This document shows, in pieces, positions 8,156 through 16,452 of a DNA stretch of 50,875 bases. The position numbers were made by a program, and so were the translations under genes. The notes beneath the pieces were generated by a model that worked only from the letters and a program-made list of their open reading frames with translations, did no database searches and was not told the origin of the DNA. This DNA comes from Acidobacteriaceae bacterium (GTDB lineage: Bacteria; Acidobacteriota; Terriglobia; Bryobacterales; Bryobacteraceae), in the NCBI GenBank assembly GCA_903970405.1, contig CAJCIT010000059.1, positions 1 through 50,875 on the forward strand. The letters are read 5' to 3'. Position 1 is the stretch's first letter; each line of letters opens with the position of its first letter.

Positions 8156-9421
8156 TCACAGCGACGCCGGCTCTTCCACGCGCGATACCCGCACCTGCTC
8201 CACGCGCAACTCGTTTCCGGCCAGGACTTCAATCCGAATGCCGCCATGCTCTACCACCTCACCCACCTTCGGTACGTGCCCCAGCCATTCGGCCACCAGT
8301 CCGCCGATGGTGGTCGATTCCGTGTCTCCTTCCGGGCGGAAATCCAGCAGTTCATGCAAACGGTCCAGATCCAGACTTCCCGGCGCGATGAAAGAGTGCT
8401 CCGATTCCTGGCGCACATCGCGATCCGGTTCGTGTTCATCGCGAATCTCGCCGAGGATCTCTTCGACGAGGTCTTCCATCGTGGCCAGGCCGGCAGTTGC
8501 GCCGTACTCGTCCACCACAATCACCATGTGCGTGCTGTCCCGTTGCATCTCACGCAACAGGTCATTGCCGGGTTTTGTTTCTGGCACCAACCGGATGGGC
8601 CGCACCAGCTCCATCAGCTTCTTCCGCTGGCGGTCTTCTTCATCCAGCTCGAACATATCGCGAACATGGATGAAGCCGATGATGGAGTCGATGTTCTCCT
8701 CATAAACCGGGATGCGTGAGAACTGCTCGTGAATTACCAACTGGCGCAAGTCTTCGAGCGAACGCTCGGCCGAGATGGCCACAATATTCGGACGCGGCGT
8801 CATCACATCCCGCACCGTCTTGTCGCCGAAAGCGACCACCGAGTGAATCAGTTCGCGATCCTCTTCTTCGAGGATGCCCTCTTCGGCGCCGGCTGTAATG
8901 AGGGCTTCAATGTGCTCGGAAGGATGCGGCCCTTTATCCGCTTCCCCATTTGCCGGTTCGCCGAAAGCGAGCAGGGAATGGAACACGTTCAGCAACGCCG
9001 TGACGGGTGAGATAGCCGCGGCCAGCAGCCGAATCAGCGGAATGTAGCGGACCATCCACATTCCGCTCGACTTTCGGTACAGCCCTTGCGGGATGAGGTA
9101 AGTCATCACGATCATAGCCGCCACAGCCAGGACGCCGGCTTCGATTAATGACTGCCAGACCGGCGTATCCGCGCGCATCACGCCGCAAAGGAAGAACACG
9201 CCGGTAAGCGGCATGGCGATGTGCTTGATGAGCGAGAAGGCGAGCGAACCCTTCTCATTCTCAATGCCGATTTCCGCGGAGAGGTGATCCCGGAAACTGG
9301 TCAGCGCTTTGGTTTCCCGCTTCAGCAGGCGCAGCGATTCCAGATACAGTAACTGAACGAATGAGACGAAGCCCATCAACATGGAGAGCCCGATCGCCAA
9401 CACGAAACAGATGAGGTTCAT
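8156..9421 (-). CDS. HlyC/CorC (CNNM-like) family membrane protein with CBS pair
   Basis: 421 residues. About residues 1-150 contain four hydrophobic segments of the DUF21/CNNM type. A CBS-domain pair follows: VMTPRPNIVAISAERSLEDL with FSRIPVYEENIDSIIGFIHV, then STHMVIVVDEYGATAGLATM and EDLVEEILGEIRDE. The C-terminal CorC_HlyC domain begins near SFIAPGSLDLDRLHELLDF and carries GGLVAEWLGHVPKVGE. The family is linked to Mg2+/Co2+ efflux or homeostasis, with CBS domains sensing adenine nucleotides. Its ATG overlaps the ybeY stop by 3 nt, so it is translationally coupled. The position after ybeY is conserved in many bacteria. Confidence 0.9.
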   Translation of the reverse strand: MNLICFVLAIGLSMLMGFVSFVQLLYLESLRLLKRETKALTSFRDHLSAEIGIENEKGSLAFSLIKHIAMPLTGVFFLCGVMRADTPVWQSLIEAGVLAVAAMIVMTYLIPQGLYRKSSGMWMVRYIPLIRLLAAAISPVTALLNVFHSLLAFGEPANGEADKGPHPSEHIEALITAGAEEGILEEEDRELIHSVVAFGDKTVRDVMTPRPNIVAISAERSLEDLRQLVIHEQFSRIPVYEENIDSIIGFIHVRDMFELDEEDRQRKKLMELVRPIRLVPETKPGNDLLREMQRDSTHMVIVVDEYGATAGLATMEDLVEEILGEIRDEHEPDRDVRQESEHSFIAPGSLDLDRLHELLDFRPEGDTESTTIGGLVAEWLGHVPKVGEVVEHGGIRIEVLAGNELRVEQVRVSRVEEPASL

Positions 9422-10038
9422 CGGGCGCGCCTCCGCGATTTCACCGCCGGCCGAACGGTGCGCGAGGCTCGCGAACGCTCTCCGGCCCGGCCGATCAGCG
9501 TGTTCGGCAAACCATACCGTAGGCGAAGCGTTTCCTCCTCGCGGGCCATCTGGCCGCGGTCGCGCTCATGGTCATACCCCAACAGGTGCAGAACCCCATG
9601 CAGCATCAGAATCTGCAACTCTTCCACCAGTGAATGGCCGAACTCCGCGGCCTGCTCGGCGGCGCGGTCCACGGAAACGGCAAGCTCACCCAGGATGCCG
9701 TGTTTCGAGTCCGAAGGAAAGGAAAGCACATCTGTGGGTTCGTCGTGGTCCAGGAACGTGCGGTTCAGCGCCTGCACGTGCGGGTCGTTGGTGAAAAGGC
9801 AAGTGAAGCCCTGGCCCGCGCCGGCATCCAGGTTAATCGCGGAGGCGAAACGGCGCAGTTTCGAGCGCTCTCCTTTGGAGAGAGGACTCGTGGCATGAAT
9901 GCCCCGGAATAAGAGAACGGGGGCGATCTCCGGAACGGCCACCGGCGGCCGTGCGCGGCCGGCTAACACTTGAACGGTAGGCCTGTGAACTGTTGGCCTG
10001 CGAAGACCGGAGCCAGATGATGAAGGGCCAGGAGGCAT
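9418..10038 (-). CDS. ybeY: endoribonuclease YbeY, rRNA maturation factor
   Basis: 206 residues; typical YbeY proteins have ~150. The zinc site HGVLHLLGYDH gives His147, His151 and His157, as in the family's H-x3-H-x5-H motif. Upstream lies DHDEPTDVLSFPS, the conserved segment preceding GELAVSVD. YbeY is a single-strand endoribonuclease needed for 16S 3' end maturation and 70S quality control. The extra residues are an N-terminal Pro/Arg-rich stretch (about 1-45) and a basic C-terminal tail; GTG codons within the N-terminal stretch could be the true start. It lies 13 bp after phoH and overlaps corC, so the three genes form an operon. Confidence 0.92.
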   Translation of the reverse strand: MPPGPSSSGSGLRRPTVHRPTVQVLAGRARPPVAVPEIAPVLLFRGIHATSPLSKGERSKLRRFASAINLDAGAGQGFTCLFTNDPHVQALNRTFLDHDEPTDVLSFPSDSKHGILGELAVSVDRAAEQAAEFGHSLVEELQILMLHGVLHLLGYDHERDRGQMAREEETLRLRYGLPNTLIGRAGERSRASRTVRPAVKSRRRAR

Positions 10039-10051
10039 GACGAGATCGGAA

Positions 10052-11113
10052 CTAATTGAGCGGCGGAAATTCCGGAATTTCCACTCGCGTGTTCACCGGG
10101 GGTTCGGCCAAGGGCGCGCCCACCCGGTCGCCGCCCAACTTCAGGGCCAACTGGCGGCCGGCGCCGATCATTTCGTTGTAGCGTTCATAGGCTTTGACAA
10201 TGCGCTGCACCAGCGTGTGCCGAACCACGTCGCGCTCATCGAAGTGCACGAAGGCGATGCCTTCGACGCCGGTGAGAATCTCCACCGCATCGATGAGACC
10301 GCTGCGCTTGCCGTTCGGCAGGTCCACTTGGGTCTGATCGCCGGTCACCACCATCTTTGAGTTGAAGCCCTGGCGCGTCAGCACCATCTTCATCTGCTCA
10401 CTGGTGGTGTTCTGCGCTTCATCCAGAATGATGAAGCAGTCATTCAGCGTGCGGCCGCGCATGAAAGCGAGCGGCGCCACTTCAATCACGTTCCGCTCAA
10501 TCAGCTTTTCGACCTTCTCAGAGTCGATCATGTCGAACAGGGCGTCGTAAAGCGGGCGCAAATAGGGATCGATTTTATCTTGGAGAGTGCCGGGCAGGAA
10601 GCCCAATCGCTCACCTGCTTCGACCGCGGGCCGCGTCAGAACGATCCGGCTGACTCGCTTGTTCAAGTAGGCCGAAACAGCCATCGCCACCGCGAGATAG
10701 GTCTTGCCCGTGCCAGCCGGCCCAATGCCGAACGAAAGATCGTGATTTTCAATGGCGTCCACATAGCGTCGCTGGTTCACGGTCTTGGGCGCCAGCACCT
10801 TCTTACCGAACGACCGCGACTTGCCGCTTTCAACCAGCCGCCGCAGCGACACGTTCGGATCGCGGCACACCACCTGCATATAGCTGTTCAGGTCGCCATT
10901 ATTGAAGACGTGCCCTTCGCCGACCAGATCCACGTAATCGGCAATAAAACGCTCGGCCCGGCGGACCTGCGGCTCTTCGCCCTCGAGTTCAATGGAGCCT
11001 TCGTGGTTGAGCGTGGTGCGCAGATTCAACTCCCGCTCAAGCAGGCGGATGTTCTCATCTCGCGTTCCGAACAACGATTCAACGCCGCGCGTAATCTGAA
11101 TGCTAGTTTTCAT
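10052..11113 (-). CDS. PhoH-family ATPase (PhoL-like)
   Basis: 353 residues. An N-terminal KH-like part (about 1-100) precedes the PhoH ATPase domain, with Walker A GPAGTGKT at 131-138, VLTRPAVEAGERLGFLPG as the family signature, Walker B IILDEAQN and the sensor region VVTGDQTQVDLP. The start is the second of two adjacent start codons (TTG then ATG). PhoH/YbeZ proteins associate with YbeY and are thought to act in rRNA processing or RNA quality control; its position as first gene before ybeY fits this. The name phoH comes from the phosphate-starvation gene of E. coli and need not reflect its regulation here. Confidence 0.93.
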   Translation of the reverse strand: MKTSIQITRGVESLFGTRDENIRLLERELNLRTTLNHEGSIELEGEEPQVRRAERFIADYVDLVGEGHVFNNGDLNSYMQVVCRDPNVSLRRLVESGKSRSFGKKVLAPKTVNQRRYVDAIENHDLSFGIGPAGTGKTYLAVAMAVSAYLNKRVSRIVLTRPAVEAGERLGFLPGTLQDKIDPYLRPLYDALFDMIDSEKVEKLIERNVIEVAPLAFMRGRTLNDCFIILDEAQNTTSEQMKMVLTRQGFNSKMVVTGDQTQVDLPNGKRSGLIDAVEILTGVEGIAFVHFDERDVVRHTLVQRIVKAYERYNEMIGAGRQLALKLGGDRVGAPLAEPPVNTRVEIPEFPPLN

Positions 11114-11373
11114 CAAGGGCAGAGGTTATTTGTGGGGATACCGGGGCTCAAAGTTCTTGCACCAAGCCGGTTGACCGTACGCACGAGGATAGGTCGATAG
11201 CAATTGGTGAAGCGATGAATGGGGCGATGGGGATCGATCAAGCGCTGTTGCATCACTCGAACCAATCGAACGGCCGGGTGAAACGCATCCAGCGACTATT
11301 CTAACATTTTCGGGGTATTACGGGAGGGCGGGACCGGATGTGGGAAATGGAAGGCCTGTTGTGTCGAAACCGC

Positions 11374-12018
11374 CTACCCCTGTGCGAACAGTGCCGCCGC
11401 GCCGGTCCGCCCGCTGTGCCGTTGCATCCTCATCCGCAATTCGCTGCGAGCGCGGAGCAGCCGGCTTTTCGCCGCAGCCACCGAAATGCCTAACGACCGG
11501 GCGACATCGGGCATTGGCAACTGTTGCACGTCCCGCAACATGAAGACGTGCCGCAGGAGCGGAGGGATGCGGCGAATTTCTTCCCCTAGTACGTGCGCGA
11601 TTTCGGTCTGCCCGACTTCCTGCTCAGGCGTCTGCCCGCGATCCGGCAGATCCAGGGTCATTACCTCATCACCCACATGCGTCTCATCCATGTAGTAGAA
11701 TTTGGCCCGGCGGGATTGGCGGAGCCGCATCAGACACTGATTGACTACAATCCGTGTCAGCCATGTGCTAAACTTCGCATCTTGTTGAAACTGATTGATA
11801 TGTTCAAAGGCCTTCCAGAACGAATTCTGGACCTCGTCCTCGGCGTCCAGTTTGTCCCGAAGGATCGAAAGCGCCAATTTGAACGCCGTCGATTGGTGCC
11901 GGCGCATCAACTCGGCAAAGGCTTCGTGATCCCCGGCCTGGCACATCCTGACCAACCGGTCATCAGGATTCTCGGTGTAAACCACATTTTGCACCGCGAG
12001 TCCGGCTGTTGAATCCAT
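11374..12018 (-). CDS. ECF RNA polymerase sigma factor (RpoE-like)
   Basis: 214 residues from the ATG at 12018, which has AAGAGG nine bases upstream; a longer frame to 12087 would run into the divergent gene. Region 2: HEAFAELMRRHQSTAFKLAL, DAEDEVQNSFWKAFEHINQF, FSTWLTRIVVNQCLMRLRQS. Region 4: RIPPLLRHVFMLRDVQQLPM then PDVARSLGISVAAAKSRLLR, the -35 binding helix-turn-helix. The protein is intact, unlike the ECF factor at 1.3 kb. It starts 15 bp from the divergent XRE-cupin regulator, so the two promoters must overlap each other's coding sequence. No anti-sigma factor gene is adjacent, so control may be transcriptional, possibly by the divergent regulator. Confidence 0.9.
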   Translation of the reverse strand: MDSTAGLAVQNVVYTENPDDRLVRMCQAGDHEAFAELMRRHQSTAFKLALSILRDKLDAEDEVQNSFWKAFEHINQFQQDAKFSTWLTRIVVNQCLMRLRQSRRAKFYYMDETHVGDEVMTLDLPDRGQTPEQEVGQTEIAHVLGEEIRRIPPLLRHVFMLRDVQQLPMPDVARSLGISVAAAKSRLLRARSELRMRMQRHSGRTGAAALFAQG

Positions 12019-12033
12019 TGGCGTGGGCCTCTT

Positions 12034-12753
12034 ATGAACAACTCTAACAACGGACAGGGTCTCTCGGTAGGTGAGTCTGAGATTCATTTCAGTGGCGCAG
12101 AAAGTCAGGGCACCGATGTCAGTGAGACAAAAGCAATATCAAATGACACTGAAAGTAGCGAACAGACCATCCGGCGCGTTCTCAGCAGCTACGAGATTGG
12201 CTATAAGCTGCGTCAACTGCGTCTCCGCAAGAAGATAGCGCTTGTAGACTTAGGAAAACACACGGGCTTATCGGCTTCGATGCTCTCTCAACTGGAAAAC
12301 GGAAAGCTCATCCCGACGCTGCCGACCCTGGCTCGAATTGCCATGGTGTTCGAAGTGGGCCTTGAGCACTTTTTCGCTGAAAGGCGACCGCGGCGAACCT
12401 TCGTCATCGTCAGGGCTGAAGAGAGACTGAAATTCCCAGAGCGGCCTGACAGCCCGGTTCCCGGCTATTTCTTCGAAGTGCTGACCTATGGAACCATGGA
12501 CAAAAGCTTGTCAGCTTATGTCGCCGAGTTTCCCAAGCGGACGAATCGCGAGGTTCGCGAGCACGCTCATGAAGGTTCGGAGTTCCTGCACGTCATTGAG
12601 GGCGCAGTGCAGATACACTGTCAGGCAGAGGATCATGTTTTGCGTGCCGGAGACAGCGTGTACTTTGACGCCTCGGAGGCGCACTCTTACTGTGGACAAT
12701 CGGAGAGCCCGGTGGCCAGGGCCATTATTATTACGACTCCTCCCCGTCTCTAA
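12034..12753 (+). CDS. XRE-family regulator with C-terminal cupin sensor domain
   Basis: 239 residues. The first ~45 residues are Ser/Glu/Asp-rich and probably disordered. The helix-turn-helix lies at about 53-105 (YKLRQLRLRKKIALVDLGKH, then TGLSASMLSQLENGKLIPTL). The C-terminal cupin barrel (about 160-235) has EHAHEGSEFLHVIEGAVQIH and GDSVYFDASEAHSY, with the His and Glu residues of a metal-binding cupin. Such regulators usually sense a small molecule through the cupin. The ATG at 12034 has no clear Shine-Dalgarno sequence, and no in-frame ATG or GTG occurs before the HTH, so the start stands by default. It diverges from the ECF sigma gene and is followed by the TPR-like gene. Confidence 0.85.
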   Translation: MNNSNNGQGLSVGESEIHFSGAESQGTDVSETKAISNDTESSEQTIRRVLSSYEIGYKLRQLRLRKKIALVDLGKHTGLSASMLSQLENGKLIPTLPTLARIAMVFEVGLEHFFAERRPRRTFVIVRAEERLKFPERPDSPVPGYFFEVLTYGTMDKSLSAYVAEFPKRTNREVREHAHEGSEFLHVIEGAVQIHCQAEDHVLRAGDSVYFDASEAHSYCGQSESPVARAIIITTPPRL

Positions 12754-12766
12754 GGCGGCGCCGCGC

Positions 12767-14425
12767 TTGGCCTTGGTTGTTGCGGCTGCGCTCCTTCTCG
12801 CCCCTCCCGCCCCCTCGAAGGATCGATGGACTGAGTTGAACGTCGGCCCCTTTTTCGTTGTCACCGACGGCGATCCGGGGGCGGCCCGTCAGATCTTGAA
12901 CGATCTGGAGCAACTGCGTTGGGTGCTCGGCAATCTGCTGGAGAGCCAGGATCTGCGGCCGCTGTGGCCGCTGCGGGTCATTGTCAGCCAGGCTGGTCCC
13001 CATCCTCGGGAAATCCAACAGGTGCGAGACAGCTATTTCCTGATGGTGGCGCCCGGCGCCCGTGTTCCCCTTGACGAGGTGACCCGCCTCTTCCTGAACG
13101 ACAACACGGCCCCATTGCCGCCGGAGGTGGAAGAAGGCCTGCCGTTATTGTTTTCCACTTTAGAGGCCAAGGGTTCGCGTGTTACCTGGGGCGCGCCGCC
13201 GGCACAGCCGAATCTGAACTGGGCGCGGCTCCAATTGTTTGCCACGAAGCTGGAATACACGGGCCGTTTCCATATCTTCATGGCCAACGTGCGAAATGGC
13301 ACATCCCTCTCAATTGCGGCGCACAATGCATTCGCGAAGCCGCTTTCGGAGTTAGATGAGGAAGCCCGCGCTCGTTTGACCTCGTCGGAAGCGGTCACGA
13401 TAGGCGCGCGCCCGCTCGACCCGAAGCGGGATTTGGGAGAGCGGTCGCTCGACCCGCTGCAGGCTGCCGTCTATTTGGCCGATGTGCAGCTAGCCGCCGA
13501 CCCCGCCGCCGCGCGCAAGGTTTACAGCGAAGCGGTGGATAAGGGCGGGGCACTCGCCGCGCAGGGGCATGAGGGGCTGGCAGCCATCCAGCGTTTTGAG
13601 AAGAAGAACGATCATGCGGAGCTGGAAGAGGCGATGGCGCGCGGAAGCCGCTCCGCCGCCGTTTATTTGTGGGCCGCTGAAGGCCAGTCGCCGGAGATCG
13701 CGCTCGATTTGTTGAAGAAGGCGATGCTCTATAACCCGCGTTGGGCGGCGCCGTATGCCCGCGAGGCGGATATTGCGAAAGACCCGCTCGAGAAAGAAGC
13801 CTTTCTGACAAAAGCCGTGAAGCTGGAGCCCCGATCAGTCGAGTATTGGGTGTGGCTGGCGAAGACGCAAATGGACAACAAACATTACGTCGCGGCGCAG
13901 GGAAGCTGGCTGCGCGCCGAATCGGCCGCGAAGACTCCTGCCGATCGCGGGGCGATCCACGCTCTTCATGCCGATAGCGAAGACAACCGGCTCAATGCCG
14001 CTGAGCGGGAGCGCCGGGCACGCAAGGCCGCCGAAGAGGCTGACCTGGCGAGGGTCCGCGACGCCAATTTGAGGGCGATCCGCGATGCCGAAGCCAAGGC
14101 TAACAATTCGCTGGCAACCGCCTCCGGAGCGCCGGCCGCGAACCCGGTCCCGTGGTGGGAAGACCCCAATCAGCACTCGGTTAAAGGACAACTGACCCGC
14201 GTGGAATGCCTGGGAGCGGTGACCCGCTTCCGCATTCGTCTCACCGATGGCACCACGACGGCTCTGGTCATTCGCGACGCCACGCGAGTGACCGTGGATG
14301 GCGCACAAGCCAGCTACTCCTGCGGACCCCAGGAGCCCGCGCGCGCGGTATCGGTAACCTACTCGGCCAAGTCCGATCGCCGCCTGTCGAGTGACGGCGA
14401 CATTCTGGCGTTGCATTTCAACTAA
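12767..14425 (+). CDS. secreted TPR-like protein of unknown function
   Basis: The open frame extends back to 12488, but that part overlaps the cupin gene and reads as an out-of-frame shadow. I start at a TTG at 12767, preceded by AAGGCGG and followed by a signal peptide (LALVVAAALLLAPPAP), giving about 552 residues. An N-terminal part (WTELNVGPFFVVTDGDPGAA) resembles the opening of DUF1570/peptidase-MA-like proteins, but I see no HExxH zinc motif. The middle holds TPR-like helices (AAPYAREADIAKDPLEKEAF, KLEPRSVEYWVWLAKTQMDN). A charged coiled coil (about 480-520, ERERRARKAAEEADLARVRD) precedes a small C-terminal beta domain (VKGQLTRVECLGAVTRFRIR). It sits 14 bp after the regulator gene and 20 bp before rimI. 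Confidence 0.7.
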   Translation: MALVVAAALLLAPPAPSKDRWTELNVGPFFVVTDGDPGAARQILNDLEQLRWVLGNLLESQDLRPLWPLRVIVSQAGPHPREIQQVRDSYFLMVAPGARVPLDEVTRLFLNDNTAPLPPEVEEGLPLLFSTLEAKGSRVTWGAPPAQPNLNWARLQLFATKLEYTGRFHIFMANVRNGTSLSIAAHNAFAKPLSELDEEARARLTSSEAVTIGARPLDPKRDLGERSLDPLQAAVYLADVQLAADPAAARKVYSEAVDKGGALAAQGHEGLAAIQRFEKKNDHAELEEAMARGSRSAAVYLWAAEGQSPEIALDLLKKAMLYNPRWAAPYAREADIAKDPLEKEAFLTKAVKLEPRSVEYWVWLAKTQMDNKHYVAAQGSWLRAESAAKTPADRGAIHALHADSEDNRLNAAERERRARKAAEEADLARVRDANLRAIRDAEAKANNSLATASGAPAANPVPWWEDPNQHSVKGQLTRVECLGAVTRFRIRLTDGTTTALVIRDATRVTVDGAQASYSCGPQEPARAVSVTYSAKSDRRLSSDGDILALHFN

Positions 14426-14445
14426 TCCGGCCGCAGTTACATCGA

Positions 14446-14970
14446 ATGACGCAATCAAGTCAGGCCAGTGTGAGCCAACCCGATTCCCTTGAAGCAGGGA
14501 CGATTATTATCCGGCCGTGCATGCCGGGCGACCCACCCCTTCTGCTGCGGATTGAGCAGAAATCGTTTCACACCGATCTCTGGTCGGAAGGGGACTTTCT
14601 CAAATACGATTGCTTGGTCGCTGTTTATCGGCCGGCTGCTCTAAGCACCACTGACTCCGTGGTGGCGGGTTTCCTTGTCTCCCATGAGGTTTGCCCGTCT
14701 CAAGACGGCCAGCCCGCGGAACGTGAAATTCTGAACATTGCCGTGGACCCGGAGTTCCGCCGCCGCGGGATCGGCCACCTCTTATTAGCGAAGGAATTAG
14801 CACGCGGAGGAATCCACTTCCTGGAGGTGCGCGAATCCAATGCGGCGGCCCGCGAGCTTTATGACCGCCAAGGCTTTGAAACGGTGGGCCGGAGGAAGGC
14901 GTATTACGATCATCCTCGCGAGACGGCCATGCTGATGCGGCGCGAGCCTCCGCAAGGCGCCGGGTTGTAG
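14446..14970 (+). CDS. rimI: GNAT acetyltransferase, RimI-like
   Basis: 174 residues. The GNAT fold is clear: beta-strand IIIRPCMPGDPPLLLRIEQK, acetyl-CoA binding motif A with ILNIAVDPEFRRRGIGHLLL (R-R-x-G-I-G), and the C-terminal LEVRESNAAARELYDRQGFE, then VGRRKAYYDHPRETAMLM. The last block is characteristic of RimI, which acetylates the N-terminal alanine of ribosomal protein S18. The N-terminal ~25 residues are extra relative to the family, and the region between strands 2 and 4 is slightly longer than usual. It is probably co-transcribed with the upstream genes. Substrate specificity cannot be confirmed from sequence. Confidence 0.82.
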   Translation: MTQSSQASVSQPDSLEAGTIIIRPCMPGDPPLLLRIEQKSFHTDLWSEGDFLKYDCLVAVYRPAALSTTDSVVAGFLVSHEVCPSQDGQPAEREILNIAVDPEFRRRGIGHLLLAKELARGGIHFLEVRESNAAARELYDRQGFETVGRRKAYYDHPRETAMLMRREPPQGAGL

Positions 14971-15233
14971 TGTATTTCAGATGGACGGCAATCGGATTGC
15001 GCTCTTGTCACTTTCGGCGAATGGTGATACGTTTGGGGTGCCAAATGGCTTGTTGCCAACCGTCGAATCTGAATGCCGCGTCGATCGACAGGCTGAGAAT
15101 GTGCTCGTCACAGTCACGATCGAGTATCACTAAACCCGCCGGGCCTATCACCACCCATCAGATTCGGCATTGTCACTTACCACTGATGACCCTGCGCGCA
15201 TGCCAGGCGAAAACCCAAGGAGGTTCTTACAGT

Positions 15234-15473
15234 ATGGAAAATCACACGCAAGATGAGAGCTTGAAAGAGCATTTGCTGGCCACGAACGAGGCATTTCGTT
15301 CGTTGGCGCAACAGCATGCGGAGTATTCCCGCCAGATCGATGCGATTGAATCGAAATCGCATGTCACGGACGTGGATGAACTCGAAGAGCAGCGTCTGAA
15401 AAAGCTCAAATTGAACGTGAAGGATCAGATGAACGAAATGCTCGCCCAGTACAAGCATTCGAGTGTGGGGTAG
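15234..15473 (+). CDS. YdcH/DUF465-like small coiled-coil protein
   Basis: 79 residues beginning at an ATG with a strong AAGGAGG 11 bases upstream; a longer frame to 14970 is not needed. The sequence is two helices: LKEHLLATNEAFRSLAQQHA EYS then a turn (SHVTDVDELEEQRLKKLKLN) and VKDQMNEMLAQY. The pattern 'H-x2-Y... I-x-x-I-E...D..EL..LK..KL..KD' is that of the DUF465/YdcH family, small proteins of unknown function common in proteobacteria and acidobacteria. Probably monocistronic, with a 263-bp gap upstream in which I see no other feature. Confidence 0.75.
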   Translation: MENHTQDESLKEHLLATNEAFRSLAQQHAEYSRQIDAIESKSHVTDVDELEEQRLKKLKLNVKDQMNEMLAQYKHSSVG

Positions 15474-15552
15474 AAGCCAACTGAGCACATCGCGCTGAAA
15501 GCGCTTGGCGTCCGTAATCTCCCGCAGTCAGACTTCGCAGCAGTTTGTCTGC

Positions 15553-15687
15553 CTAGCCGGCCTTGATCAGCTCACCTCGGCGGGTGGCTTTCATTGCAGC
15601 AATTGTTTCGGCGTTGGGATTAAGCGGTTCGAACGGCAAGGCCCTTTCCACCGCGATGCGGGCGCGGACGACGGAATTTCGAGCCAT
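15553..15687 (-). pseudogene. RelB/DinJ-type antitoxin remnant with internal deletion
   Basis: The frame reads MARNSVVRARI, the usual opening of RelB/DinJ antitoxins, then jumps straight to LPFEPLNPNAETIAAMKATR, the typical C-terminal segment. The ~40 residues that should lie between (the helices of the ribbon-helix-helix DNA-binding domain) are absent, leaving 44 residues instead of about 85-95. No RelE/ParE toxin gene is found downstream (towards lower coordinates). I read this as the relic of a toxin-antitoxin locus. It lies just before the degenerate repeats at 15.87-16.36 kb. Confidence 0.6.
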
Positions 15688-15758
15688 GGCGCAACTCCCC
15701 CTTGAAGCTACAATGTAGCCCAACCGCGTGAAATGCCAGGCGCGCCCACGCAGAATCC

Positions 15759-15941
15759 ATGGTTGACGAGGATGAGGCTGCGATCGTGACAATGCATTCG
15801 AAGCTTGTCAGCGATTTGCACGGCTGGTTGACATCCGAGGGGGTCACGCCGGCGGAATTGTACAGATTCCGCGCTTCCAAAAAAGTTAGGATTGAATCGC
15901 CGGCTGAATTTGATGTTGAGAAATCTAAAGTAGAATCTTAG
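15759..15941 (+). CDS. doubtful small ORF overlapping the first degenerate repeat copy
   Basis: A 60-residue frame with acceptable composition (LVSDLHGWLTSEGVTPAEL, then YRFRASKKVRIESPAEFDVE) that ends inside the first palindrome. Its final ~25 codons are the sequence repeated, in decayed form, in the two later copies (RFRAS followed by a DWI-like stretch). If it was once a real gene, it may have been an upstream partner of the DUF4143 ATPase. I see no ribosome-binding site and do not recognise the product. Confidence 0.25.
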   Translation: MVDEDEAAIVTMHSKLVSDLHGWLTSEGVTPAELYRFRASKKVRIESPAEFDVEKSKVES

Positions 15942-16360
15942 ATTACTCAAGTGATACGCCGCCAAGAATTGAGAGGGTTATAAAGCAATCCGTCATCATT
16001 TCGGCCCTGCTTGTCACGGGCCCGCGGCTATGCAGATTTCGCGCTTCAGATGAGGATTGGATCGACCGTTTGATGTTGAGAAAGCTAAAGTAGAATCTTA
16101 GATTGCTCAATTGATCCACACACTGAGGAAATGGGCAAGCGTCTTGAAAAGCGATCCGTCGTCATTCGCGCTGGTTATCACGCGCCCGCGCTCCGATTCC
16201 GCGCTTCCGAAAGTGAGGATTGGATCCGCGGCTGAATTTTGATGTTGATAAATCTAAGATAGAATCTTATATTGCTCAATTGGCATACGCGGCGAGGCGG
16301 TGGGTGTTTTTGAATGGCCGCGGTCATCGTTCGGCGCTGATTGTCACAAGCCCGCGGCGC
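15868..16360 (+). repeat. three degenerate tandem copies of the DUF4143 gene's promoter region and 5' end
   Basis: Each unit has (i) a tail resembling GATTCCGCGCTTCC..GGATTG, (ii) a ~36-nt motif like GTTGAGAAATCTAAAGTAGA continuing ATCTTAGATTGCTCAA, and (iii) ~80 nt similar to the first 80 nt of the ATPase gene, ending in GCCCGCGGC. The motif ends at 15950, 16110 and 16279, and the intact gene's own copy ends at 16458, so the spacing is 160, 169 and 179 bp. Translated in the gene's frame, the copy after 16279 reads AARRWVFLNGRGHRSALIVT and the copy after 16110 TLRKWASVLKSDPSSFALVI, both alignable to the real TPRRLASVLEQAARHYPALV. The copy after 15950 is frameshifted. None contains the Walker A lysine. 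Confidence 0.8.
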
Positions 16361-16429
16361 ACCTAGAACCTGGGGAATGTTCCCGAGTTTATTGGGAGGC
16401 TGCCAGCCAGCTAGACTTTAGTTTTGAGA

Positions 16430-16452
16430 AATCTAAAGTTTCATTTAAGATT
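16430..16452. promoter_or_regulatory. palindrome immediately before the DUF4143 start codon (likely operator or hairpin)
   Basis: AATCTAAA...TTTAAGATT forms an imperfect palindrome ending six bases before the ATG at 16458. Decayed versions occur at 15922-15944 (AATCTAA/TTAGATT, the most regular), 16082-16104 and 16251-16273. The position and AT-richness in a GC-rich setting suggest an operator for an autoregulator, or an RNA hairpin that covers the translation start. There is no ordinary Shine-Dalgarno sequence between it and the start codon. Confidence 0.5.

Noticed and set aside
12488..12766. N-terminal extension of the TPR-like protein back to 12488
   Set aside because: It overlaps the cupin domain in another frame and reads as an Arg/Ser/Pro-rich shadow; a signal peptide begins at the TTG at 12767.
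15505..15705. 66-aa plus-strand frame over the RelB relic
   Set aside because: It is antisense to the antitoxin remnant and has no ribosome-binding site.
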